A stretch of DNA of 64,000 nt from Rhizobium sp. ICMP 5592 (GTDB lineage Bacteria > Pseudomonadota > Alphaproteobacteria > Rhizobiales > Rhizobiaceae): positions 575,977 to 639,976 of the forward strand of contig NZ_QSNT01000003.1 in NCBI RefSeq assembly GCF_009498525.1. Reading direction: 5' to 3'. A program made the position numbers and the translations under genes. The notes beneath the pieces are model-generated. The model worked only from the letters and a program-made list of their open reading frames with translations. It did not search any database and was not told the DNA's origin. Each line of letters opens with the position of its first letter. Positions within the stretch are counted from its first letter, which is position 1. Shown here piece after piece: positions 53,035 through 61,329 of this stretch.

Positions 53035-53844
53035 TCAGTTCACCGTGAAATTGAACTTGTAACTGGCGGAGACGCCGATCAGTAGCTGGTTGCGATCGCC
53101 ACGCTCGCGCACAAGGCTGCTGTCACCGGCCGGGCCGGTAAGGCGCGTATATTCCAGGAAAGTGCTGGTGGTCCAGTTCTCGGAGGGCTTCCACGTCAAT
53201 GCGCCGCCGGCACCGACGGATTTCACCCCGCCGCCCGGATTGTAGCGGCTGAGGCCGGATGCCGCCGCCGTCCGTGCATCGACGCCGTAGTAAGTGTTGA
53301 AATAATCGTTGGAGGCGAGCGTCATGCGCGGACCGCCGGACAGGCGCAGTTCCGGGGTAATGTCGGTGAAGGCGTCGATAGCGGCATCGGCAACGATACC
53401 ACTATGGGCACGAATGCCCTGGCGGACTTCGACGCGGGCGCGCAGCCAGTCGGTCGGATAGGCCTCGGCAAAACCGCCGGCCTCAAGGCCCCACTTTACC
53501 TTCTTGAGGCCCCTCAGCTCGCGACCATCGCTGCTGTCGCGGCTCGGCACGAACTTGCCGACAATACCGACGCGGAAGGCGTCGCTCTCGATCAAGGCAA
53601 AGGACGGATTGTCGTTGCGCGAGGAGAAGCGCGGCCCCGGACCCTGCCTGCCGACGGAGATCAACGGCGACCACTGCAGTTTGTTGTGCTTGCTGCCTTC
53701 GAACTTGGGCGCCGAGAAACCGGCCGCACCGACGCTTAGGTACCAGTTGCCCGACCACAGGTATTGGCCGTCTCCGGCAGAGGCAGAGCCCGCGGAAGCG
53801 GCTAAGACACCGATGGCAAAAAATAGACGTGATTTTATAAACAC
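53035..53844 (-). CDS. Outer-membrane MipA/OmpV-family protein
   Basis: The 269-residue product begins with GTG at 53844 behind AAGGAG. It has a signal peptide (FFAIGVLAASAGSASA), and a series of beta strands, starting WSGNWYLSVGAAGFSAPKFEGS and ending LLIGVSASYKFNFTVN with a terminal aromatic/Asn. MipA/OmpV proteins form outer-membrane barrels; MipA is a scaffold for murein enzymes in E. coli. ATG at 53904 is in frame but would precede the signal peptide with unrelated residues. Confidence 0.85.
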   Translation of the reverse strand: MFIKSRLFFAIGVLAASAGSASAGDGQYLWSGNWYLSVGAAGFSAPKFEGSKHNKLQWSPLISVGRQGPGPRFSSRNDNPSFALIESDAFRVGIVGKFVPSRDSSDGRELRGLKKVKWGLEAGGFAEAYPTDWLRARVEVRQGIRAHSGIVADAAIDAFTDITPELRLSGGPRMTLASNDYFNTYYGVDARTAAASGLSRYNPGGGVKSVGAGGALTWKPSENWTTSTFLEYTRLTGPAGDSSLVRERGDRNQLLIGVSASYKFNFTVN

Positions 53845-54114
53845 ACACAACTCCTTGATACGCAATACAGCGGGGCAATACTCGCACCCCGAGAGTTGCC
53901 TCAAATTATCCGGATCGCATTACCGCTCTCTTAACCACGCGCGGTTGAATTCGGGATTAGAGGCAAAATTCTCGACGCGACTTGCGCCGGTATCCGGCTT
54001 GCGCCGATCTGTCGCAGCGATTTAATTTCGGTATGCGCTACTCAATCAAAAGTACCCACCAGGGTCCGTGCGCAGGCAATGATTTTCCGATATAAAAATC
54101 GACGAGAGAGTGGA

Positions 54115-54549
54115 ATGAAACCCAGACCTTTGATTTATCTCAGCGCATTTCTCAGCATCGGCATGGCGCTTTCAGGTTGCGTGTCCGCGCCAATCGGCGG
54201 CGCCAAGCAAATCCAGTTTTCAGGCAGGGTTGCGCCCGGCAAGAAAACACGAATTACGAGCGCTTCGCTGGTGAAGCAGGATTGTACGTTTGCAAGCTTT
54301 CCCTACACCGGCATTGTCAAGCAGCCTGCCCATGGCAAGATCGATATCGAGCATGGACCGGTTGCCTCGAAGTTTCCCAAGGACAGCACCGCGTACATGT
54401 GCAGTGGCAGAACCGTTCAAGGCAATATCATCTTCTACACCCCCAACTCCGGCTTCGTCGGGACCGATCAATTCACGGTACGTCTCACTGGGCTGAATAC
54501 GGACGGCACGGTGCAAGACGGAACATTCGTGGTTCATGTCGGTAAATAA
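54115..54549 (+). CDS. Small lipoprotein, tandem paralogue 1
   Basis: The 144-residue product has a signal sequence with lipobox LSGC (Cys at residue 22) followed by VSAPIGGAK. The mature region is beta-rich with an Ig-like/cadherin-like end: IVKQPAHGKIDIEHGPV, then NIIFYTPNSGFVGTDQFTVRL. The next gene encodes a related protein with lipobox LPGCVSAPFGG. Both are probably outer-membrane lipoproteins of unknown function. ATG at 54115 opens the signal; the frame extends to 54079 without good reason. Confidence 0.75.
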   Translation: MKPRPLIYLSAFLSIGMALSGCVSAPIGGAKQIQFSGRVAPGKKTRITSASLVKQDCTFASFPYTGIVKQPAHGKIDIEHGPVASKFPKDSTAYMCSGRTVQGNIIFYTPNSGFVGTDQFTVRLTGLNTDGTVQDGTFVVHVGK

Positions 54550-54608
54550 CCGGACCATCGCCCCATCATTTCCGCGGTAGAGAGGTGGCGGCGAGGCCAA
54601 AAATCAAA

Positions 54609-54642
54609 CACCGAACCATGAGCCCATGGTTCGGTGCGATTT
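54609..54642 (+). terminator. Hairpin between the tandem lipoprotein genes
   Basis: A perfect 12-bp stem (CACCGAACCATG / CATGGTTCGGTG, 54609-54636) with a four-base loop is followed by CGATTTTG. The weak U tract suggests partial termination, so the second lipoprotein may be expressed at a lower level or from its own promoter. Confidence 0.6.
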
Positions 54643-54655
54643 TGAAAGGGGCGAA

Positions 54656-55072
54656 ATGCAAAACAGCTATCTGGTCCGCGGCGGTATTTTGCTCGCCGTT
54701 ATAGTTGCCACGCTTCCAGGCTGCGTCAGCGCACCGTTTGGCGGAGGCAGGCAAGAGCAACGTGCGATAACGGCCGTCTCGGGCAAAAAAACGTCACTCG
54801 TAATCATGTTCTCCGCAACAAAAGATTGCAAGCATACACGCTACACCTATCCGGAAACTATCAGATACCCAGATCACGGTAACATCAGTTTTGAAGTGCA
54901 CTCAGGTCGCCCAAAAGCAATAACTGAGGGCGCCAGTCGAGCGTGCGCCCAAAAATCGGTAGAAGGTGCCGTTGTCTTCTATCGATCAGATCCAGGGTTC
55001 GTCGGCTCCGACCGGGCGACCTTTCGCCAGCCAGGACTGACGACTGATATTGCGATCAAGGTGGTCAAATAG
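54656..55072 (+). CDS. Small lipoprotein, tandem paralogue 2
   Basis: A 138-residue lipoprotein with signal GGILLAVIVATLPGC (lipobox LPGC, Cys at 23) and the same following pattern VSAPFGG as the neighbour at 54115. The mature domain shows TIRYPDHGNISFEVHSG and GAVVFYRSDPGFVGSDRATFRQ, parallel to the first copy, with two cysteines (KDCKHTRY and RACAQK). The two proteins diverged after duplication. ATG at 54656 follows a GAAAGGGG site. Confidence 0.75.
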   Translation: MQNSYLVRGGILLAVIVATLPGCVSAPFGGGRQEQRAITAVSGKKTSLVIMFSATKDCKHTRYTYPETIRYPDHGNISFEVHSGRPKAITEGASRACAQKSVEGAVVFYRSDPGFVGSDRATFRQPGLTTDIAIKVVK

Positions 55073-55106
55073 CACCCCGATGTTTGGCCACGCAGAGACA
55101 AAACAT

Positions 55107-55130
55107 CGGCCCCATGATTTTACAGGGCCG
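55107..55130 (-). terminator. Possible terminator after cfa
   Basis: A six-bp stem (CGGCCC / GGGCCG) has a 12-base loop. On the minus strand it is followed by ATGTTTTGTC. It lies between the converging lipoprotein and cfa genes; the strength is modest. Confidence 0.4.
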
Positions 55131-55158
55131 GCATAGTCTTCCAAACGATGGCAAACGC

Positions 55159-56418
55159 TTAGAACACGATCTTTTCCAGCGGCGCGCGGGTCGCCTCGAA
55201 CTCCCTCAGCTTCGCCTCCCGCTCGCCGATATAGTTGCGGTTGTCGGGAACGGCGAACTGGTTCTTGGTGATCTGGATCTGCATGATGAAGAGCTCATCC
55301 CAGCGGAAGCCCATTTCGGAGCCGGCCAGGTAGAACTCCCACATACGGAAGAAATTCTCGTCGTAGAGCGCCACGGCCTCGGCCTTGCGCGCCACGAAAC
55401 GATTGCGCCAATGCCGCAGCGTATGGGCATAGTGCATCGGCAGGATTTCGACGTCCTTGACCAGAAGCCCGGCCTTTTCCAGCGGCGGCAGGGTCTCGCC
55501 GACCGAGGGAATATAGCCGCCCGGGAAGATGTACTTCTCGATGAAGGCGTTGGTGGCAAAGCTCGGCTTCGGACGCGCGATGGAATGCAGCAGCATGACG
55601 CCGTTGTCGTCGAGCAGTTCCGAAACCTTGTTGAAGAATTTGCGGTAGTCGCCGATGCCGACATGCTCGAACATGCCGACCGAGACGATGCGGTCGAACT
55701 TCTTGCCCTTGAGATAACGATAGTCCTGCAGCTCGAAGCGGACGCGATCGGACAGGCCGCGCTTGGCGGCCCGCTCGCGTGAGACCTTGAGCTGCTCTTC
55801 GCTCAGCGTAATGCCGGTGAAATCGAGGCCGGGATTGGCTTCGGCAAGATACATGCCCATGCCGCCCCAGCCGGAGCCGATCTCCAGAACGCGCTGGCCG
55901 GGCTCGACCAGAAGCTTGGCGGCGATATGGCGCTTCTTGGCCACCTGCGCCTCGTCCAGGCTGATACCCGGCGGCACGAAATAGGCGCAGGAATATTGCC
56001 AGTCCTCGTCGAGGAAGAGATCGAACAGCTTGGCCGAGAGATCATAGTGGTGCGCAACATTGTATTTGTTGCGGTTGACCGGCGAACGGCTCTTGAGCTG
56101 CTGCCAGACGATGCGGCCGATCAGCAGCGTCGCCATGCGCAGGTCGAAGATTTCGTTGGTGGTGTTCTGCTTCACCAGCGCGAGGAAGTCATAGATATCC
56201 CCCTGCTCGAGAATGAAGCGCCCTTCCATATACATTTCGCCGAGCTTCAGCGTCGGATCGCGGGCAACCGCGTCCTCCGCCTGCTGGTCGGCGATGCGGA
56301 CGGCGACTGTTTCGCCGGATCCATCGCCGATCATATGTGTCTCGCCGGAAGCAAGCGTAAGTTTCAGGGAGCCTTTACGGACGAGTTTTTTGACAAGAGA
56401 GAACAGTGCCGACGCCAT
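55159..56418 (-). CDS. cfa: Cyclopropane-fatty-acyl-phospholipid synthase
   Basis: Cfa transfers a methylene group from S-adenosylmethionine to cis-unsaturated fatty acyl chains of membrane lipids, typically in stationary or stressed cells. The 419-residue product has the SAM motif VLEIGSGWGGMGMYLAE and an N-terminal lipid-binding region. It also has the conserved FPGGYIPSVGETLPPLEKAG and the C-terminal LAGSEMGFRWDELFIMQIQ. Length is normal. ATG at 56418 is used. Confidence 0.93.
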   Translation of the reverse strand: MASALFSLVKKLVRKGSLKLTLASGETHMIGDGSGETVAVRIADQQAEDAVARDPTLKLGEMYMEGRFILEQGDIYDFLALVKQNTTNEIFDLRMATLLIGRIVWQQLKSRSPVNRNKYNVAHHYDLSAKLFDLFLDEDWQYSCAYFVPPGISLDEAQVAKKRHIAAKLLVEPGQRVLEIGSGWGGMGMYLAEANPGLDFTGITLSEEQLKVSRERAAKRGLSDRVRFELQDYRYLKGKKFDRIVSVGMFEHVGIGDYRKFFNKVSELLDDNGVMLLHSIARPKPSFATNAFIEKYIFPGGYIPSVGETLPPLEKAGLLVKDVEILPMHYAHTLRHWRNRFVARKAEAVALYDENFFRMWEFYLAGSEMGFRWDELFIMQIQITKNQFAVPDNRNYIGEREAKLREFEATRAPLEKIVF

Positions 56419-56563
56419 GGACGCCTCGAATGTTATGACATGACAATAGCGCTAACTTTAGCGCCTCAGAACATTGTGGCAAGCGCACGTTTTCGCACTC
56501 TGTGGCACTCCGGCAACAACGCCGCCGGAGTGTGATATTCTTGCAATAATTCGTGCTAAGTAC

Positions 56564-58873
56564 TTATTTTCGTTTGAAGGCATCTGCCAGAGCAGCGCCG
56601 AAGCTACCCTGCTGAGTGGTATTCGGGCGGCTATTGCTCTTACCGCCAGCGTTGCGCGCGCCATTTTGCTCTCGCGACTCACGCGCAGCCGGGACCGCCT
56701 CGGCGCCGCCATCTTTGCGCATCGTCAGACTGATTCGCTTCCGTTTGGCGTCGACGTCCACAACCTTCACTTTCACGACGTCGCCCGCCTTGACGACCTC
56801 ATGCGGGTCTTTCACGAAGCGATCGGCAAGCTGCGAGACATGCACGAGGCCATCCTGGTGAACACCGATATCGACGAAAGCGCCGAAAGCGGCGACATTC
56901 GTCACCGTCCCTTCCAGAGCCATGCCCGGCTTGAGATCGCTGATCTCATTGATCCCCTCGGCGAAGGTCGCGGTCTTGAAGCTCGGGCGCGGGTCGCGGC
57001 CGGGTTTCTCGAGCTCCGCGATGATGTCGCGCACCGTCGGCAGGCCGAATTTTTCGTCGATGAACTGGCGCGGGTCGACCGCCTTCAGCGCCGTCGCATC
57101 ACCCATCAGGCTGCGCAGATCGCGGCCGCAGGCGGTAACGATCTTCTTGGCGACGCCATAGGCTTCCGGATGCACCGAGGAGGCGTCGAGCGGCTCCTTG
57201 CCATTGGGGATGCGCAGAAAGCCGGCACATTGCTCGAAGGTGCGCTGGCCGAGGCGCGCGACCTTCAGGAGATCGCGGCGGGTCTCGAAACGCCCCTCGC
57301 CGTCGCGATGCTTGACGATCGCGTCGGCAATCGACGGTCCAAGGCCGGAGACGCGGGCGAGCAATGGCGCAGAGGCGGTATTCAGATCGACGCCGACGGC
57401 ATTCACCGCATCTTCGACGACGGCATCCAGCGAGCGCGACAGCTTCAGCTGATCGACATCGTGCTGGTATTGGCCAACGCCGATCGATTTCGGCTCGATC
57501 TTGACGAGCTCGGCCAGCGGATCCTGCAGACGGCGAGCGATGGAAACGGCGCCGCGCAGCGAGACGTCGAGGCCTGGAAATTCCAGTGCCGCGGTCTCGG
57601 AGGCCGAGTAGACGGAAGCGCCTGCCTCGGACACGATGACCTTGGTCGGCTTCGGCGCAGGGAGGTCGGCGAGCATATCCGCCACCAGCTTCTCCGTCTC
57701 GCGGCTGCCGGTGCCGTTGCCGATGGAGATCAGCTCGACATTGTGCTTGCGGACCAGCGCCGCCAGAGTCGCCTGCGTGCCGCGTACATCGTTCCTCGGC
57801 GGGAACGGATAGACCGTCGTCGTCTCCAGCAGTTTGCCGGTGCCATCGACCACGGCGACCTTGACGCCGGTACGGATGCCCGGATCGAGGCCCATGGTGG
57901 CGCGCGAGCCGGCGGGCGCTGCCAGCAGCAGATCCTTCAGATTGCGGGCGAAGACATGGATGGCTTCCTCCTCGGCGCGCTCGCGCAGCTCACGCATCAG
58001 ATCGAGCGACAGCGACATGGAGAGCTTCACGCGCCAGGTCCAGCTCGCGACCTCCGTCAACCAGCGGTCGCCGGGGCGGACTGAGCCGATCTCGTAAGCC
58101 GTGGCGACCATCCGCTCCACCGGCTTGTTCGGCGAGACGGCATCGACGTCGATCTCGATGGTCAGCGTCAGCACCTCCTCGTTCCAGCCGCGCAGCATGG
58201 CAAGCGCGCGATGGCCGGGGGCGGTTGCCCAGCGTTCCTGGTGGTCGAAATAATCGGAGAATTTCGCGCCCGCTTCCTGCTTGCCATCGACGACCTTAGC
58301 TTTCAACGCCGCATTGGCCTTCATGTAGGTGCGCAGCTTGCCGAGCAGGTCGGCATTTTCGGCAATGCCTTCGGCGATGATGTCGCGCGCGCCCTCGAGC
58401 GCCGTCTTCACGTCGGGCACGTCGGCGGTGAGGAAGCCCTCGGCCAGGGTGGCGGGCTCCCTGGAGCGATCAGCGAGAATGGTATCGGCAAGCGGACCGA
58501 GGCCGCGCTCCCTGGCGATTTCGGCGCGGGTGCGGCGCTTCGGCTTATAGGGCAGATAAAGGTCTTCCAGCTCCGACTTGGTGGCGACCACGGCGATCTT
58601 GCGCATCAGCTCGTCGGTCATCTTGCCCTGGCCGTTGATCGACTCGACGATGGCGGCGCGACGGGCTTCCAGCTCGCGCAGGTAAACGAGGCGTTCGGCC
58701 AGCGTGCGCAACTGCCCGTCATCGAGGCCGCCGGTCACTTCCTTGCGGTAGCGGGCGATGAACGGCACCGTCGCACCTTCGTCGAGAAGCTCGATCGCGG
58801 CCTTGGCCTGATCGGGGCGCGAATTGATCTCGTTGGCGATGGTTGCGGCAAGGGAACGAATGTCGGCGGCCAT
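56564..58873 (-). CDS. tex: Tex-family RNA-binding transcription accessory protein
   Basis: A 769-residue protein of the Tex/YhgF family. It has the N-terminal helical region and the family segment KPKRRTRAEIARERGLGPLA. The central YqgF-like domain includes MGLDPGIRTGVKVAVVD, followed by a helix-hairpin-helix region (SGLGPSIADAIVKHRDGEG). The C-terminal S1 RNA-binding domain is GTVTNVAAFGAFVDIGVHQD. After the S1 domain is a basic, low-complexity tail. ATG at 58873 is chosen; the ORF extends to 58957 without a better start. Confidence 0.94.
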   Translation of the reverse strand: MAADIRSLAATIANEINSRPDQAKAAIELLDEGATVPFIARYRKEVTGGLDDGQLRTLAERLVYLRELEARRAAIVESINGQGKMTDELMRKIAVVATKSELEDLYLPYKPKRRTRAEIARERGLGPLADTILADRSREPATLAEGFLTADVPDVKTALEGARDIIAEGIAENADLLGKLRTYMKANAALKAKVVDGKQEAGAKFSDYFDHQERWATAPGHRALAMLRGWNEEVLTLTIEIDVDAVSPNKPVERMVATAYEIGSVRPGDRWLTEVASWTWRVKLSMSLSLDLMRELRERAEEEAIHVFARNLKDLLLAAPAGSRATMGLDPGIRTGVKVAVVDGTGKLLETTTVYPFPPRNDVRGTQATLAALVRKHNVELISIGNGTGSRETEKLVADMLADLPAPKPTKVIVSEAGASVYSASETAALEFPGLDVSLRGAVSIARRLQDPLAELVKIEPKSIGVGQYQHDVDQLKLSRSLDAVVEDAVNAVGVDLNTASAPLLARVSGLGPSIADAIVKHRDGEGRFETRRDLLKVARLGQRTFEQCAGFLRIPNGKEPLDASSVHPEAYGVAKKIVTACGRDLRSLMGDATALKAVDPRQFIDEKFGLPTVRDIIAELEKPGRDPRPSFKTATFAEGINEISDLKPGMALEGTVTNVAAFGAFVDIGVHQDGLVHVSQLADRFVKDPHEVVKAGDVVKVKVVDVDAKRKRISLTMRKDGGAEAVPAARESREQNGARNAGGKSNSRPNTTQQGSFGAALADAFKRK

Positions 58874-59118
58874 ATGTCTCTCTGAATTGAACTTGGTGGC
58901 GGGACCATAGGCGCGATCCCGGAAAGTACGAAGCGGTTTCCGATGAGATCCCGCCAATCAGGGCAACTGAGGGGACCGCGACTCGAAACCAGCATCTCGC
59001 TTTAGCGACATAAAAAGGCAGGGCAATGTTGCAGCCCGCGCCTCCACAGGATTTGCCGCTTGACCTTTGGGCTCTCCCCCCTTAACCGCGCACAAGAACC
59101 TAATGAAGAGGGCAAGCC

Positions 59119-60390
59119 ATGAAAGTTCTGTTGATCGGATCGGGCGGACGCGAGCATGCGCTGGCCTGGAAACTGGCGCAATCGCCGCTGATGACGGAAT
59201 TCTATGCCGCGCCCGGCAATCCCGGTGTTGCCGAACATGCAACGCTTGTCCCGCTTGACATCGAAGACCATGGCGCTGTCGTCAACTTCTGCAAGGAAAA
59301 GGCCATCGACTTCGTCGTCGTCGGCCCGGAGGCGCCGCTGGTCGCGGGAATCGCCGACCCGCTGCGTGCCGCAGGCATCGCCGTATTCGGACCGTCCACT
59401 GAGGCCGCCCAGCTCGAGGGCTCCAAGGGGTTCACCAAGGATATCTGTGCCCGCTACAATATCCCGACTGGCGCATACCAGCGCTTCAACAATGCGCCGA
59501 AAGCAAATGCCTATATCCGCGAGCAAGGCGCTCCCATCGTCGTCAAGGCCGACGGGCTTGCCGCCGGTAAGGGTGTCACCGTCGCCATGACGGTTGACGA
59601 GGCGCTTGCCGCCGTCGATGACTGCTTCGAAGGTGCTTTTGGCGAGGCCGGTGCGGAAGTGGTAATCGAGGCCTATCTCGACGGCGAAGAGGCGAGCTTC
59701 TTCTGCCTTAGCGACGGCAAGCACGCACTGGCGCTCGCCACCGCCCAGGACCACAAGCGTGTCGGCGACGGCGATACCGGCCCGAACACCGGCGGCATGG
59801 GCGCTTACTCGCCTGCTCCGGTCATGACGGAGGAGATGGTCGAGCGGACCATGAAGGAGATCATCGAGCCGACGATGCGCGGCATGGCGGAAAGCGGCTA
59901 TCCCTTCTCCGGCGTCTTCTTCGCCGGGCTGATGATCACCGCCAAGGGGCCGGAGCTGATCGAATACAATGTCCGCTTCGGCGATCCGGAATGCCAGGTG
60001 CTGATGATGCGGCTGAAGAGCGACCTGCTGCCGCTGCTTCTCGCCTGCGCAAACGGCACGCTGGATCAGGTCAGTGCCGAATGGAGCGACGACGTGGCGC
60101 TGTCCGTGGTCATGGCATCGAAGGGCTATCCCGGCGCATACGCCAAGAACACACCGATCGCGGCGCTGCCCGCCGACAGCGACGGCGCCAAGGTGTTTCA
60201 TGCCGGCACGGCGCTGAAGGACGGCGCGCTGGTCGCAACCGGCGGCCGGGTGTTGAACGTCACCGCGACCGGCAAGACCGTCAGCGAGGCGCAGAAGCGC
60301 GCCTATGCCCTGGCCGGCAAGGTGGAGTGGGAAAACGGTTTCAGCCGCAGCGACATCGGCTGGCAGGCCATCGCGCGGGAAAAAGCCTGA
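59119..60390 (+). CDS. purD: Phosphoribosylamine-glycine ligase
   Basis: PurD joins glycine to phosphoribosylamine using ATP, the second step of de novo purine synthesis. The 423-residue ATP-grasp enzyme starts MKVLLIGSGGREHALAWKLA. It contains the ATP-grasp VKADGLAAGKGVTVAMT and the signature RFGDPECQVLMMRL. Length is normal. It is divergent from tex across about 245 bases. Confidence 0.96.
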   Translation: MKVLLIGSGGREHALAWKLAQSPLMTEFYAAPGNPGVAEHATLVPLDIEDHGAVVNFCKEKAIDFVVVGPEAPLVAGIADPLRAAGIAVFGPSTEAAQLEGSKGFTKDICARYNIPTGAYQRFNNAPKANAYIREQGAPIVVKADGLAAGKGVTVAMTVDEALAAVDDCFEGAFGEAGAEVVIEAYLDGEEASFFCLSDGKHALALATAQDHKRVGDGDTGPNTGGMGAYSPAPVMTEEMVERTMKEIIEPTMRGMAESGYPFSGVFFAGLMITAKGPELIEYNVRFGDPECQVLMMRLKSDLLPLLLACANGTLDQVSAEWSDDVALSVVMASKGYPGAYAKNTPIAALPADSDGAKVFHAGTALKDGALVATGGRVLNVTATGKTVSEAQKRAYALAGKVEWENGFSRSDIGWQAIAREKA

Positions 60391-60510
60391 AAACGTAAAC
60401 ACAAAGCCTGTCCCGAATTCCCGTCTCCACTAAACTTTTACCTAATCTCCTGACGGGATGGAAACAAAGAGACGCTAATCTCTCGGTCACGATAAGACGG
60501 AGTGGTAGTT

Positions 60511-60939
60511 ATGCGTCCCTTCTTCCTGACCTTGGCATGCGCGCTGGCGGCAGGCTCGGCCATGGCATCGTCGATCCAACCCATCGACAGCAAGACACAG
60601 ACAGGCGGCGGCAGTATCCTCGACAAGGTCTGCACTGATTGCCCTGCTATCAAGCCGCAGATCGTCAAGAAGGACTATGTGGTGCCGGAACTGACGCCGG
60701 GCACGCAATCCGTCGTCATCCGCGACGTCGACGGCCAGAAGAAGGTGGTGCGTACCGAGGCCTGGATGGGCGGCTCGCCGGTCGTCTTCATCTCCAAGCC
60801 GACGCCCGAGGCTTTGGCAGCCGCGAACACGACGCCCGACGGCATCGACATGACCGCAAAGACCGCGGCCTTGCCCAAGCTCGCCCGGACGCAGGAGCCC
60901 GCGCCGCTCGACCTCTCCGGCTTCCAGCTTCGACAGTAA
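60511..60939 (+). CDS. Small secreted protein resembling plant virulence effector HPE1
   Basis: A 142-residue product with a signal peptide (MRPFFLTLACALAAGSAMAS). It has a possible disulfide CTDCP near residue 45 and the conserved-looking region VVPELTPGTQSVVIRDVDGQ / KKVVRTEAWMGGSPVVFISK. The C-terminal part is Ala/Thr/Pro-rich. By memory it resembles the HPE1-like domain of Rhizobiaceae and Liberibacter secreted proteins; this should be checked. There is no direct evidence of an effector function. ATG at 60511 is used; 60502 is an alternative. Confidence 0.6.
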   Translation: MRPFFLTLACALAAGSAMASSIQPIDSKTQTGGGSILDKVCTDCPAIKPQIVKKDYVVPELTPGTQSVVIRDVDGQKKVVRTEAWMGGSPVVFISKPTPEALAAANTTPDGIDMTAKTAALPKLARTQEPAPLDLSGFQLRQ

Positions 60940-61013
60940 AATAGCTGTCCGATCCAGTTCCCTGCCCCGCCCGGCCTAAGTTTCGGTCGACGGGGTCTGC
61001 CGCAAGGCGGACC

Positions 61014-61053
61014 AATGCGCCCCTGAAGAGAAGCAGGGGCGCATTCGTTTTTC
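61014..61053 (+). terminator. Terminator of the HPE1-like gene
   Basis: A strong stem (AATGCGCCCCTG / CAGGGGCGCATT, 12 bp, 61014-61045) with an eight-base loop is followed by CGTTTTTC on the plus strand. It lies 75 nt after the stop codon. Confidence 0.85.
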
Positions 61054-61090
61054 ACGGACAAGCGCGGAAGCTTCGCTTGCGACTCAAGAT

Positions 61091-61113
61091 AATATTGAAA
61101 TTGGTTCAATATT
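61091..61113. promoter_or_regulatory. Perfect A+T-rich inverted repeat upstream of the second chemoreceptor
   Basis: AATATTGAA (61091-61099) and TTCAATATT (61105-61113) form a perfect nine-base inverted repeat with a five-base spacer, about 220 nt before the chemoreceptor start. The whole 61080-61205 stretch is A+T-rich compared with the genome, so this looks like an operator in a promoter region. The binding protein is unknown. Confidence 0.5.
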
Positions 61114-61329
61114 ATTTATTGCAGCGCAACATATCTCGCGTTCAAGGCCGCTTAATTGCCGATCACGCCGTTTTGATTAAATCTTTATTAGACATAAAAC
61201 GCGAGTTTACTTGGACCGGACAGCAGCATGTCTTTTCGAGCAGCGGCAAGCGTATTGGGATTCTCTCAGACGATCGCACAGGCGGTAGGAAACCGCGCCG
61301 GTATTCACCCTACCCTGTTGCGAGGCGCC

